64,000 nucleotides of DNA, from positions 20,047,319-20,111,318 of the forward strand of contig NC_067206.1 of NCBI RefSeq assembly GCF_026262505.1. The letters run 5' to 3'. Below are positions 52,404 to 61,242 of this stretch, piece by piece; position 1 is the stretch's first letter; each line of letters opens with the position of its first letter. The stretch is from Trichomonas vaginalis G3 (lineage: Eukaryota > Parabasalia > Trichomonadida > Trichomonadidae). The notes below the pieces were generated by a model that ran no database searches, had not been told where the DNA came from, and worked only from the letters and a program-made list of their open reading frames with translations. The position numbers and the translations under genes are program-made.

Positions 52404-52447
52404 AAAATTTATTTTTAAAAAGTGACGTTTTTTTTATTTTATTTGAA

Positions 52448-52549
52448 ATGTACGCTGAGTTTGCTTATGTAAACACTAGAGATACAGATGGAAAATACGT
52501 TCAAATACTTCTTAACAAATTCAAGAAGCTATATGGCATACCATTTTAA
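52448..52549 (+). CDS. 33-residue frame between polymerase and virion gene
   Basis: MYAEFAYVNTRDTDGKYVQI...YGIPF, preceded by a T-rich tract like the other genes. Too short to classify. Confidence 0.25.
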   Translation: MYAEFAYVNTRDTDGKYVQILLNKFKKLYGIPF

Positions 52550-52575
52550 AACAATATATTTTTACATATATTAAA

Positions 52576-53434
52576 TGCTTCAGGTTGAAAAACAAAGAAC
52601 AAAAGTAGCAGATACAAAACCGTTAGACTATATCTTTACAAATGCTGGTAGGACTATTTCAGATGAAGAAATTTCATCCCGAGCATACAGGTTTGACTAT
52701 CCAATTGTTGGCTTCAAAGTCCTTCAGATGCAAAGGCAATAGGATTTAGAAGAGTTTTGTTTTCAAATAGAACTAACGCATTTATGTTCGCAGTATATTT
52801 TCATGGGCAGTATAAAGGTCCTGATGGTCTAATAGACAAATTTGACGAAATGAGAATCTTTACAGTTCGTTCAGACGAAAGTCTTGAGAAAACTCTAGAT
52901 GACTTTCAAACTCAAATGAACAAATATTATTGGGAATTTCAAGAAAAATACGACTTTTTACTAAATGGAACATACTATCTGAAACTAGAATATGACAAGA
53001 TGAACTCCACCGTTTCATTTCAAAAGATTGAAATTAACCCTCCAAGAGATACAGAGTTTTTATTTTGGGAAGTAGACAAACGTTCTTGGGCACAATTTCT
53101 TCGGTTACTAAACCAGAACGAACCATTACCACCAGATGGTCCATTTAAATTTATACTTCCACCAGCAGATTTGATGGTTTATAGAAACGTGTTTGACCCT
53201 CAAAATGTTATGTGTCATGCAAGTTTCAGTTCAAGCAACAATAGTTTTCTATGTATTGGTAAGGACCTTTATGACTTTGCTTCTAAATTCTACGAACCAC
53301 CTAGTAACAGTTTCTCTGACTTTCAAGTTTGGTTCACAACAAATGGTGTGCAACATATTATTCCATTGTACTATGACTTTTATCTCGAATTGTCTTTCAT
53401 ATATAACTACGGAAAAGTGCTGAAAAAGTATTGA
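52576..53434 (+). pseudogene. Candidate penton/minor virion protein, copy 2 (fossil)
   Basis: Paralog of 45400-46246 on the opposite strand, sharing all three blocks (TKPLDYIFTNAG..., NVFDPQNVMCHASFSSSNNS, YEPPSNSFSDFQVWFTT, DFYLELSFIYNYG). The larger open part is 52757-53434. By eye, identity is about 40-45% in the conserved blocks, so the duplication is old. The copy is broken. The preceding TATTTTTACATATATTAA is the virion-gene promoter type. Confidence 0.6.
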
Positions 53435-53548
53435 ATGTGAAGATATTAGAAAATAACATTTTTCTAACATCGTAGAAAACTCATGAAAACAATTTATTTT
53501 TGACACTTTCACAAAAAACATTAAAAAAGTGAAGTTAAAATGAGATGT

Positions 53549-53923
53549 TTACTGAACTGGTTGGATGTCGCCTTCACAGGTTATGTAGAACGGCTGACCA
53601 GAGAAGTGGAACAGTGCTCTGAGAATTTGTATAATTCGTGGAATTGGACTCTCTCTGTTTGGAAGTAGTATCCAAGGACGCTTGGCAAAGAACTTTATAA
53701 TGACTTCCTTCTTTGCTTGCTTTATGTCGTCGAAAGGAGTGCCTTCTGGTACCTCAATTGGAATTCCAGTCGAAGTCTCGAGATTCAAGGCAGCCCTTCC
53801 CGTTATCCAACCGTTAACAAGCTTGCCTTTTACATTCTGCCTGAGGAAGTCTTTAACAAGCTCGTTAAGTTCAATGAGGTAAATTGCCTCGTCAAGTCTT
53901 TCTTGCATTCCAAGTTCTTCCAT
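53549..53923 (-). CDS. Uncharacterised 124-residue protein (Polinton)
   Basis: Start MEELGMQERLDEAIYLIELN at 53923. It continues LVKDFLRQNVKGKLVNGWIT, GIPIEVPEGTPFDDIKQAKK and FFAKRPWILLPNRESPIPRI. The frame remains open upstream but only through the palindromic repeat cluster, so this start is preferred. A folded helical protein is likely, of unknown role. Confidence 0.5.
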   Translation of the reverse strand: MEELGMQERLDEAIYLIELNELVKDFLRQNVKGKLVNGWITGRAALNLETSTGIPIEVPEGTPFDDIKQAKKEVIIKFFAKRPWILLPNRESPIPRIIQILRALFHFSGQPFYITCEGDIQPVQ

Positions 53924-54142
53924 CCGACAGGAAAAATTTTTCCCGACAACTGGAAAAAATTTTCCTTCCGACAGGAAGAACTCTTCCAGTTGTCCGTCCG
54001 TAAACCATTCAAATTTTCGAAAATTGAGAACTTTTTGGTCGAACTTTAGAAAAAATTTTCCTTCCGACAGGAAAAGTTTTTTCTTCCGACAGGAAAAGTT
54101 CTTCCATCCGACAGGAAAAGTTCTTCCTTCCGACAGGACACA
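53924..54142. repeat. Cluster of CCGACAGGAAAA palindromic repeats
   Basis: At least six copies of TTCCTTCCGACAGGAAAA-like sequence and partial inverted forms (GGAAAAAATTTTCC, CCAGTTGTCC/GACAACTGG) in about 220 bp between two divergent genes. Each unit is itself close to palindromic. The cluster resembles iterons or operator arrays in organisation. Confidence 0.7.
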
Positions 54143-54147
54143 AACGG

Positions 54148-54486
54148 ATGACTGACGTTCCTCTTCCTGAATGCCTTCCAAAGCCAGAAGAACCGAAAGC
54201 TGCAGAACTCCAGCAGCAACCACAGCAACCTCAGTTCCAACAAGGACCTCCGAATTACTACCAATTTCCACCTCAAGGTTACTACCCACCACAAGGCTTC
54301 CCGAACTACCCTCCTCAGCCTATGCCTTACTTCCCCAACCCATGGATGTTCCAGCAAGCTCCACCCCAGCAATTCCAATCTCAGTCCAAGAGAGACCAAG
54401 ACTTCGAAGAAGGTCTGAACCGCTTACGCAAAGAGTATGCTACAGCTCCAATTGAGAAAAAGTTGTTCCCGGACCAAAAAATATAA
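54148..54486 (+). CDS. Pro/Gln/Tyr-rich protein, 112 residues (Polinton)
   Basis: MTDVPLPECLPKPEEPKAAE, then a QQQ- and PP-rich middle with repeated YPPQ/FPN units, then a charged helix (DQDFEEGLNRLRKEYATAPI). Base composition is much higher in GC than its neighbours because of Pro and Gln codons. Its stop is followed by the first terminator-like hairpin. Unknown function. Confidence 0.55.
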   Translation: MTDVPLPECLPKPEEPKAAELQQQPQQPQFQQGPPNYYQFPPQGYYPPQGFPNYPPQPMPYFPNPWMFQQAPPQQFQSQSKRDQDFEEGLNRLRKEYATAPIEKKLFPDQKI

Positions 54487-54489
54487 TTT

Positions 54490-54540
54490 AGGTGAAGAGG
54501 TGAGATTTCACCTCTTTTTTCACCTGTTTTTTCACCCTCT
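54490..54540 (+). terminator. Terminator-like hairpin, copy 1
   Basis: GGTGAAGAGGTGAGATTTCA, then CCTC and a T run, then CACC: a palindrome on GAGGTGA/TCACCTC followed by six T. It starts three bases after a stop codon. Another copy in the same direction is at 54900; inverted copies are at 55981 and 56154. Confidence 0.5.
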
Positions 54541-54727
54541 TGAATTTTCATGAATTTTATATATTAATGTTTTCGTTAAGCCACTTTGTGCCGTCAGTCA
54601 GTCAGTCAGTTTAGGAAAGACTTTAGAAAGTTGTTGGAAAATAAGTCCTGGGAAGAGTATTATAAGGCATTTTGTGAAGAATATAGCAACAGTCTGAATT
54701 CCGGCGGTTGCTTTTTATACAAAATTC

Positions 54728-54895
54728 ATGCAGGAAATTCTTGAGTTTTGGTTGAAAGAATACGGTGGAGCCAAAAGTGGCTCGACCTCAAAACAAGCAT
54801 TTTATGAGCTTACAAAGGGTGTTATGAATGAATTCAAATGTATTTACATACATCCTGACCTCGTTCATTTTGTTGCTGAAATCAGACAAAAATAA
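54728..54895 (+). CDS. KilA-N-like fragment, 55 residues (Polinton)
   Basis: MQEILEFWLKEYGGAKSGST ... CIYIHPDLVHFVAEIRQK. The IHPDLVHFVAEI stretch matches the core helix of KilA-N domains, as found in the larger gene at 56491. It ends four bases before terminator-like hairpin 2. It looks like one cassette of a duplicated family. Confidence 0.45.
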   Translation: MQEILEFWLKEYGGAKSGSTSKQAFYELTKGVMNEFKCIYIHPDLVHFVAEIRQK

Positions 54896-54898
54896 TGT

Positions 54899-54952
54899 TT
54901 AGGTGAAGAGGTGAGATTTCACCTCTTTTTTCACCTGTTTTTTCACCCTCTT
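54899..54952 (+). terminator. Terminator-like hairpin, copy 2
   Basis: Same GAGGTGA/TCACCTC palindrome plus T run as copy 1, with about 70 bp of shared flanking sequence (through CTCTTGAATTTTCATGAATT). The pair therefore brackets the 54728 cassette as a direct repeat. Confidence 0.5.
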
Positions 54953-55036
54953 GAATTTTCATGAATTTTCCCGAAATAAAAAATAAAGTTAGTTTTATTT
55001 TTATTTATTTTTTTTATTTTGTATGTAAGAACAGAA

Positions 55037-55972
55037 ATGTCAACAATCGGCACAACAACAATTCAAACAACAGCACCAAACTCGTTAGTCATGAATCCAA
55101 CATCTATGTTAGTAGAGATGAAAAGCTTCATTCCTTCTTCATTTACTTTCGAAACAGAAATCCAGAAGATAAAGCAGGAACTTTTAACAAGTAATTTAGA
55201 CTGTAGTGCGAAAGATGAAGAAAATGAAGAATATCTTTATGAAATGCAGGACATTATTGACCATTTACCCAAATTGCCTGAAATCCAACAACAAAAATTC
55301 ACTATTCCTGAATTCGATGAAATTGAAGCCAAAGCAACTGACTCAGTAGAAATTAAGAAATTCATACGTAAAGTAAATTATGAATTCCTTGGTTTTCATT
55401 GCAACCATAAAGTTATGGACAAAGATTGCGACATGGTTTATAAAAATATTTCTGACCTTTACAAATCCGAAGAATTTAAGACATACGACAACTTTGTTTC
55501 ATTAGCTGCAAAATGTGTATGGCAGATAAGAGATAAAGACAGAAGAGGTAAGGTATGGAATGAACAGATAAAACCAATTGCTTCAGATTTAAAGAAAACC
55601 ATTGACGCCTTGGTTGTTTTAGCAGGTAAGGTTTCAGAATATAACGCAAAAATGAACCCGCAATGTTCTAAATGTAAAGCAGCAATGAGGAAATATAACT
55701 ACTCCGTCAAAGAGATAGAAAGAATGCGAAACGACTATGCAGACTTAAAGAAAGAAGCAGAAAAGCCAGCAGAAAATAAAATGGACATGTTAGAATTTCT
55801 GAACAAAAACTATCCAACTGCTGACGATTTGCTTCTATCTGACGTCAAGAAGAAGTATAAAGAAACTTTCGGCATTGTTAAAACATTCGATGTACTAAAA
55901 GAAGAAATAGAAGCTACGAAATTGTTTAGGATTTCAAATATACATCGTACAATTCATGTAAAACGCTTATAA
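55037..55972 (+). CDS. Uncharacterised 311-residue protein of KilA-N cluster (Polinton)
   Basis: The start MSTIGTTTIQTTAPN is chosen because the next gene begins alike (MSTTENTTT) after the same leader. Mostly helical. A CSKCKAAMRKY patch near 210 may bind metal. The C-terminal part (MDMLEFLNKNYPTADDLLLS ... ISNIHRTIHVKRL) has the look of a winged-helix domain. Its last residues HVKRL recur in the 26-residue frame at 56072-56149. No KilA-N core is evident. DNA binding is inferred from the neighbourhood only. Confidence 0.55.
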   Translation: MSTIGTTTIQTTAPNSLVMNPTSMLVEMKSFIPSSFTFETEIQKIKQELLTSNLDCSAKDEENEEYLYEMQDIIDHLPKLPEIQQQKFTIPEFDEIEAKATDSVEIKKFIRKVNYEFLGFHCNHKVMDKDCDMVYKNISDLYKSEEFKTYDNFVSLAAKCVWQIRDKDRRGKVWNEQIKPIASDLKKTIDALVVLAGKVSEYNAKMNPQCSKCKAAMRKYNYSVKEIERMRNDYADLKKEAEKPAENKMDMLEFLNKNYPTADDLLLSDVKKKYKETFGIVKTFDVLKEEIEATKLFRISNIHRTIHVKRL

Positions 55973-55980
55973 AATAACTG

Positions 55981-56030
55981 GGGTGAAAAATTAGGTGAAA
56001 AAAGAGGTGAAATCTCACCTCTTCACCTAA
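55981..56030 (-). terminator. Terminator-like hairpin, copy 3 (inverted)
   Basis: The same palindrome in reverse, placed nine bases after the stop of the 311-residue gene. In this orientation the T run lies on the other strand, so a terminator role for this gene is not simple. Confidence 0.45.
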
Positions 56031-56071
56031 AATATATTTTTATTGAATTCAGCAACAAAATTCTGAGTAAA

Positions 56072-56149
56072 ATGGCATATGGCTTGTGTCAAACCGTTGA
56101 GTTTTCACAAAATTCCAAAAATAACGTTTACCATGTAAAACGCTTGTGA
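56072..56149 (+). pseudogene. 26-residue tail of a duplicated cassette (Polinton)
   Basis: MAYGLCQTVEFSQNSKNNVY, then HVKRL and a stop. The ending and the following ACAGG/GGTGAAAAAAG sequence repeat the end of the 311-residue gene. A leftover of cassette duplication. Confidence 0.35.
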
Positions 56150-56153
56150 AAAA

Positions 56154-56212
56154 ACAGGTGAAAAAAAGGTGAAAAAAGAGGTGAAATCTCACCTCTTCAC
56201 CTAAACATTATT
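56154..56212 (-). terminator. Terminator-like hairpin, copy 4 (inverted)
   Basis: Inverted copy with an extra GGTGAAAAAA unit on the left. It is followed by the same TATTTTTATTGAATTCAGCA tract as copy 3, and that tract occurs again near 56382. Confidence 0.45.
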
Positions 56213-56244
56213 TTTATTGAATTCAGCACAAAAATCATGAATTT

Positions 56245-56400
56245 CCTCATATGATTGCTTCCCTCGGAAAACCGAGGGAAGAGATTCCGTACGAAAATCG
56301 CAAGAATTTGGCTCCTGGTTTGAAAGGATATTATGTACATAGACTTCTTGTAAATGCTGTTGCAATGTGGGCTTCACCTAAAATATATTTTTATTGAATT
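56245..56400 (+). pseudogene. KilA-N gene fragment (Polinton)
   Basis: Duplicate of the core of the gene at 56491: GLKGYYVHRLLVNAVAMWAS is almost identical to that protein. It ends abruptly in the CACCTAAAATATA tract that borders the hairpins. Confidence 0.6.
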
Positions 56401-56490
56401 CAGCACAAAAATCATGAATTTCCTTAAGACAGAAAAAATAAAGTTAGTTTTATTTTTATTTATTTTTTTATTTTGTATGTAAAGACAGTA

Positions 56491-57330
56491 ATGTCAACAA
56501 CAGAGAACACAACAACAGTTATAGTCCATGAAGCTATAAATGAAGAATATGAGTACATACAGTTTAACAAACAATTGAGACTCATTCGTTCGGTCAAAGA
56601 CGATATGTACCAAATGCAAAGTATTTTGACAGCATGTTTTGCACCCGACAATAAGAAACCACAAGACTGGTTTAGGAACCAAAACACTATTGAACTATTA
56701 AATGAAGCTGAAAATTCGACTACGAGAAATCCCGTAGTCGCAAAAACTCGAGTGGGAGAAAAACCCCAGTCGCCAAAACTCTATGAAAATCGTGAAAAAT
56801 TGCCAAACGGTTTGAGAGGATATTATGTACATAGACTTCTTGTAAATGCTGTTGCAATGTGGGCTTCGCCTCGTTATGCTTGGAATATTTACAGACTTCT
56901 TGACGAAATTCATAGACAAGAACGTGAAGAGATGGAAAAGAAACTTCAAGCAAAAGACAAAAGCATTCAGAAAAGAATACCACGTTCGGTACCAAAAGGA
57001 AAGGAAAAGAACTATAAGTATATGATTTATACTGAAGAGATGGAAAATGAAGAAGACAGAGATATGGTTATGTTGCATTTAGTCAGAAGAAACAACAAAA
57101 GCTTTTACGACCTTGCTAAGATTTACAAATCTGACAGAAATTGGTTCTATCGCGAAAACTTACCGATTTCAATGACCCCAAATGAAGATGTGAAACAAAT
57201 AGTTCAAGATACGTTACCTCAAACACACTATGATATGAAAGGTTGTACAATACTTACATTCAAAGAAGATTTGCCATTGTTAAAGGAAAAAATAACAGAG
57301 TATTTTGACAACTTCAAACAAGTAGGGTAG
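56491..57330 (+). CDS. KilA-N domain protein, 279 residues (Polinton)
   Basis: A KilA-N DNA-binding domain is visible from about residue 58 (DWFRNQNTIELLNE) to about 135 (GYYVHRLLVNAVAMWASPRY, then AWNIYRLLDEI). A coiled Lys/Glu linker (RQEREEMEKKLQAKDKS) follows. The C-terminal domain (YKYMIYTEEMEN...SFYDLAKIYKSDRNWFYREN) resembles the partner domain of KilA-N proteins in poxvirus-like, iridovirus-like and baculovirus BRO proteins. In large DNA viruses such proteins act as regulators or DNA binders. The ATG at 56491 is preferred over an upstream TTG because it matches the neighbouring gene's start. Appears complete. Confidence 0.8.
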   Translation: MSTTENTTTVIVHEAINEEYEYIQFNKQLRLIRSVKDDMYQMQSILTACFAPDNKKPQDWFRNQNTIELLNEAENSTTRNPVVAKTRVGEKPQSPKLYENREKLPNGLRGYYVHRLLVNAVAMWASPRYAWNIYRLLDEIHRQEREEMEKKLQAKDKSIQKRIPRSVPKGKEKNYKYMIYTEEMENEEDRDMVMLHLVRRNNKSFYDLAKIYKSDRNWFYRENLPISMTPNEDVKQIVQDTLPQTHYDMKGCTILTFKEDLPLLKEKITEYFDNFKQVG

Positions 57331-57339
57331 ATGCACTCT

Positions 57340-58217
57340 TTATTTTTATTGACTTTTTACAATTTGAACTTTGTTTGCGTAGATATGAATTCTGAAAGAA
57401 GTATGAGGGTCTTGTATGACTTTATACTTCTCCCATAGTTCATGTCTGTCAAACTTACCTGCCATGGACTCTTTCATAAGTTCCATGAAATCGTCTTCGG
57501 ACAATCCGGGGAAAAGTATAATGTCAGTAAGTATTCTTTTAACATCCTTACTTAAACTCTTTGCTGTCTGTACACAATTACGACTGAGATGTTAAAGTGT
57601 CTGAGCTTCTTAAGAATTCGACACATATCTTGTTCTCTGTTCTTTAACAAAGGATGAGAGGCGAAATCATCTAAGATAAGAAGACATCTATGAGGGTAAG
57701 TCTTCCAATCGTAAGATTGCAATTTCTTCGAAATGTATTCTATCTCTTTCTGTTTGTTTCTGAAGTGTTTCTTCTCTAATATTCTCTGCATTTCCTCATT
57801 AGGTTCTTTAAACTTAGAATTTATATACTCATTTATAGCATTATACTTCAAAACTCTTCTTTGGTACTTCTTTATCCAATCTAACAACTCAGTATCCTTT
57901 ATACATACTAACTTAGACTTCTTTATAATATCTTTGAACGAATTGACGGTTTGGTCAAATTGACCAGAAGTCGAACAAATAACAACTAACTCATAGAATG
58001 GGTTCTTCTCATCTAGTTCTTGTTGTTGTGCAGCCATTTTAAGATAAGTGAAAGTCTTACCCGACCCAGGTGGTGCAATTAGACCTGTTATACCATTCTG
58101 AGCAAATAAGAACTTGTCATGTATAGGCTTTATCTGAGCATTTTCTAACTTCACCTTGTTCTTGTTTAAAACATTCTCAAATTTCTTGTCAATGTCAGCA
58201 AACTTTTTTTCTAACAT
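57340..58217 (-). pseudogene. DNA packaging ATPase (HerA/FtsK type), broken (fossil)
   Basis: The motor that fills capsids. Start at MLEKKFADIDKK (58217), chosen because it leaves a compact spacer to the divergent gene. Walker A is at about residues 48-55 (APPGSGKT). Walker B is in RCLLILDDFASH, followed by the LRHFNISVVIVYRQ strand typical of the A32/adenovirus IVa2-like group. Sequence further toward 57340 belongs to the same gene. The copy is broken. Confidence 0.85.
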
Positions 58218-58253
58218 ATTTTTAGAAAAATTAAAATTTTTATCTTTTAGAAA
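58218..58253. promoter_or_regulatory. 36-bp divergent promoter spacer
   Basis: An AT-only-like spacer (ATTTTTAGAAAAATTAAAAT, then TTTTATCTTTTAGAAA) between the ATPase and the 150-residue gene. It carries one TTTTA...TAGAAA motif for each direction, like two of the 17-18-bp spacers back to back. Confidence 0.5.
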
Positions 58254-58706
58254 ATGTCTAGCGATTTCGCTATATATATTCGAGACAAACTTTTTGACAG
58301 CAAAACATCTGTCGACCATAAAATCTTACATAGTGTAAACAAGAAAGGTGAATTTGTTCTAAAGTTCTGTTTCTGGGAATATGACAAGAACCATAAAACA
58401 TTAAGCAGAGCAGTCTTAAAATTTGTCAATGACAGACTTGTTGACAGAGATGACGCCGATTGGAGAGATGAAGTCCAACAAAACTTCTTAGAATGCAAAG
58501 AAGACACATGCGCTGTTCTTGAAGATGAAATAGAAAACAGAATAGATGAGCTATTAAAGGACAAAGAACTTTTACATAAATATGGTTCTGAGAAATTTGA
58601 CATAACTCCACCAGAAAAGAAGAAGAGAGAAAAGAAAGGAAAGAAAGTAGAAGAAGAGAAGAAAGAACCTGAACCAGTTCCAGAGAAGGGGAGATATGAC
58701 ATGTAA
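58254..58706 (+). CDS. Uncharacterised 150-residue protein (Polinton)
   Basis: MSSDFAIYIRDKLFDSKTSV, then a basic/acidic helical middle (RLVDRDDADWRDEVQQNFLE) and a Lys/Glu/Pro tail (PPEKKKREKKGKKVEEEKK). Cytosolic or virion-core type composition. Unrecognised. Divergent from the packaging ATPase. Confidence 0.55.
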   Translation: MSSDFAIYIRDKLFDSKTSVDHKILHSVNKKGEFVLKFCFWEYDKNHKTLSRAVLKFVNDRLVDRDDADWRDEVQQNFLECKEDTCAVLEDEIENRIDELLKDKELLHKYGSEKFDITPPEKKKREKKGKKVEEEKKEPEPVPEKGRYDM

Positions 58707-58722
58707 AAATAAAATTTTATTT

Positions 58723-59142
58723 TTAGAACATTTCTGGGTCAATGTCAATGTTCTCTTCCTCTTTAGGAGTAAACACTGGCTTAGACTCTAATAGCTTTTT
58801 ACCCAATTTACCTTGAACTTCTACAACTTTAGACTCATAATATTCATAGTCGTCTGTCTTCTTTGGTTCATAAGGTATAACAAGTTTGTATGCTTTGCCT
58901 TCTTTAAGGTTTGAGAACCTTCTGTCAAAACTTTCTTTGACTGTTAACAAACCTTCTATGTCTAAGTCTTCAAATTTCGCACCATTTTTAGTCACAATAG
59001 CAAACTTAACTGGTTCGATGTTCCAAACTTTGCTGAATGAAGACTTTTCAAAATGGTAGAAGTAAACATTCAAATATGTGAATGGGTCTAGTTCTTCTTT
59101 AAGTCCTGACATGTACTTTTTTACTGAAATATATTTCGTCAT
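58723..59142 (-). CDS. Uncharacterised 139-residue protein (Polinton)
   Basis: The start MTKYISVKKYMSGLKEELDP is chosen because it follows the usual TATTTTTTTATCCGATAG tract; the frame extends upstream into the helicase gene. Mixed alpha/beta (YLNVYFYHFEKSSFSKVWNI, KAYKLVIPYEPKKTDDYEYY) with an acidic end (EEENIDIDPEMF). Single-stranded-DNA binding is a guess from its position next to the helicase. Confidence 0.55.
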   Translation of the reverse strand: MTKYISVKKYMSGLKEELDPFTYLNVYFYHFEKSSFSKVWNIEPVKFAIVTKNGAKFEDLDIEGLLTVKESFDRRFSNLKEGKAYKLVIPYEPKKTDDYEYYESKVVEVQGKLGKKLLESKPVFTPKEEENIDIDPEMF

Positions 59143-59164
59143 CTTTTCTATCGGATAAAAAAAT

Positions 59165-60412
59165 ATTTTTTTAAATTTACTCAGAAAAATTTTTCTTTGT
59201 ATATACACCATTCTGTACGTCTAAAAGACTTTTGACATTTGCCAAGAATGTTCGTTTAGACGCTGGCATATAACCATACTCTTGACAATATTGTTTATAT
59301 TCATCCTATAAAGACTTTTCATCTAAACACTCAAAGTCGCTTTCTTCTATGAACAGTTCATATACACTCTTGTTTGCTTCTAACAATGTTTGTCTCTCTT
59401 CGGTATGTGGAATTTGTCTTGGATTGAACTTAGAAATATCTAATGTCATGAAATATGAAAACCAATGGTTGTAAAAGTCAGATGTCAAAGTTTCTGCTAA
59501 GTCGTCAAAATATTCTGTATCTTGCATATGAGAATCTGACGTTCTGACAACTACATATCTTCTGTCAGAACTTTCTAACTTCATCGGAACAGCATTGTTT
59601 GAAACCATAATGAAGTTTGCAACATTTTCACAAACTCTTTGGTCTTTATACTTTCTTTCAACAACTCCAACTTTGTCTGTTATAAGACTCTTCAAAGCAT
59701 CTGAGTTCAAAACTTTTGTTGTATCTATACTTTGAAGTTCATTGCAAACTATAAGTTTCATATTCTCTATTGAGGAGTTAAACTTGCCACAGATGTTTTC
59801 TAAGTTTGTCATATTCGGATTCGAATAACCTTCTAACAGTTTGCACAAAATATCTGTAAAGAAAGTATTCTTACCTGTTCCTTGTTTTCCAATTATAATG
59901 AGAGCAGTTTCATTTTTAGCACTTGGATGTTGTAAGATGTTTGCAAACCAACATAAGATATACTCATAGACTCTTTCGTTTCCATTGCATATAATTTCTT
60001 TGACATGGTCTAACCAAGCTTCTATAATATTTTCTTTCCATTCTACTTGTTCGTATTTATATCCAGTGAAGATAGAATAGAAGTTTGGAGAAGGTGTATA
60101 GAACTTTATACCTCGAACTGAAAAATCTTCTAACTTTGACAATAAGATATCCCAAGCATCTAACATCTTCATTCCAACTTGTACAACTTTTATTTTCTTA
60201 AGTTTCTGTCTACATTCTTGTTCAGACACTATTGTTGCTCTTGGTTTGTTAAAGACAACATCCCATTCTTTCATGACATAACATTCTGGGGCAGAGTCAA
60301 CATAAATGACTAAACGTTTCAAATTCTCGACTGCTTTGTTATAGTCTCTAAATGGACACATATTTCTGAATGCTTGGAAGTCATAAAAATCTGAAACATC
60401 TATTCTGTACAT
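59165..60412 (-). pseudogene. SF3 (D5-type) helicase, broken (fossil)
   Basis: A superfamily 3 replicative helicase. Counting from MYRIDVSDFYDF, Walker A is at about 175-183 (GKQGTGKNT), Walker B at about 219-225 (KLIVCNEL) and motif C at about 265-273 (ANFIMVSNN), with a D5_N-like region before them. No archaeo-eukaryotic primase domain is visible. The upstream ATATTTTTTTATTTTTATAA is identical to that of the polymerase gene. SF3 helicases occur in Mavirus-type virophages and Polinton-like viruses but are not standard in canonical Polintons. The copy is broken. Confidence 0.85.
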
Positions 60413-60441
60413 TTTTATAAAAATAAAAAAATATTATTTTT

Positions 60442-61238
60442 TTATTCTTGACTTTGTTGTTCCATTTGTTGCATTTGTTGTTCTTGAGCTATTTGTTGTT
60501 GAAGTTGTTCTTGTAATACAATACTTTCACCAGTTGCATCTTCCAATTCGAAACTTTCTGCCGTCATTGACAAATACATAGGACATAAAAGTTTTACAGG
60601 AACAAAGTTTGCGTCAACTAATGTCAACGTTATACTTGCCAAAGTGTTTGAGTTCACTAAGGTTGAAAATTCTGCATTCGAATGAACAATAGGCAAACCA
60701 GCAGAGAAAGTATTGTTTATACGCATAAGTATCTTTTGGTCATAATAGTTTCTGTCGACATTCGAATAACACTTTGAACCTAAGTTTGAAACAATATATA
60801 AGATTGGTGTGCTTAATGTCAATGGAATAGACATTCCTTGTATGACACCTTTTCCTGTTATAGGAAACTGTTGGTAGTAAAAACCAGAAATAAGTTTTGT
60901 ATTATAGCTCATATCGTTTATAGTAAACTCAGTCGGACATCCAAACATAATGAAACCTGCTCTAGTTGCAGCACATGTACACCCGTACTTAAAGTATTAA
61001 ATAAGTCAACAAAACCTGTTGGTGGTATATCTGAGTAAGTATCTTCAAAGGAGTATTTTTTACCATTCACAACAATAAAGTCTTCTGGTGTCAAAAGAGC
61101 AAAACAGGCTTTAGTCGTCATTGTGTTTAAGGTTAGTTTACAATATCGTCCTTGAGGACTTTGTAAGTTTGTTGTTATAGAATTATATGACTCAGGGTTT
61201 TTAGTCGTAATAGTATAAACCATTATGTCTTCTGCCAT
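60442..61238 (-). pseudogene. Candidate minor capsid protein next to the major capsid gene (fossil)
   Basis: Beta-rich sequence (MVYTITTKNPESYNSITTNL, TLSTPILYIVSNLGSKCY, ASITLTLVDANFVPVKLLCP) with a Gln-rich C-terminal tail (QQQIAQEQQMQQMEQQSQE). Position near the major capsid gene and a jelly-roll-like strand pattern suggest a penton or cement protein. Not provable by eye. The copy is broken. Confidence 0.55.
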
Positions 61239-61242
61239 TTAC

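Noticed and set aside
54046-54399. Trp/Leu/Arg-rich minus-strand frame
   Set aside because: Antisense of the Pro/Gln-rich gene and the palindrome cluster.
54490-54540. Bacterial intrinsic terminators implying bacterial DNA
   Set aside because: The hairpins are repeated in both orientations inside a Polinton with eukaryotic-type gene content; the likeness is structural only.
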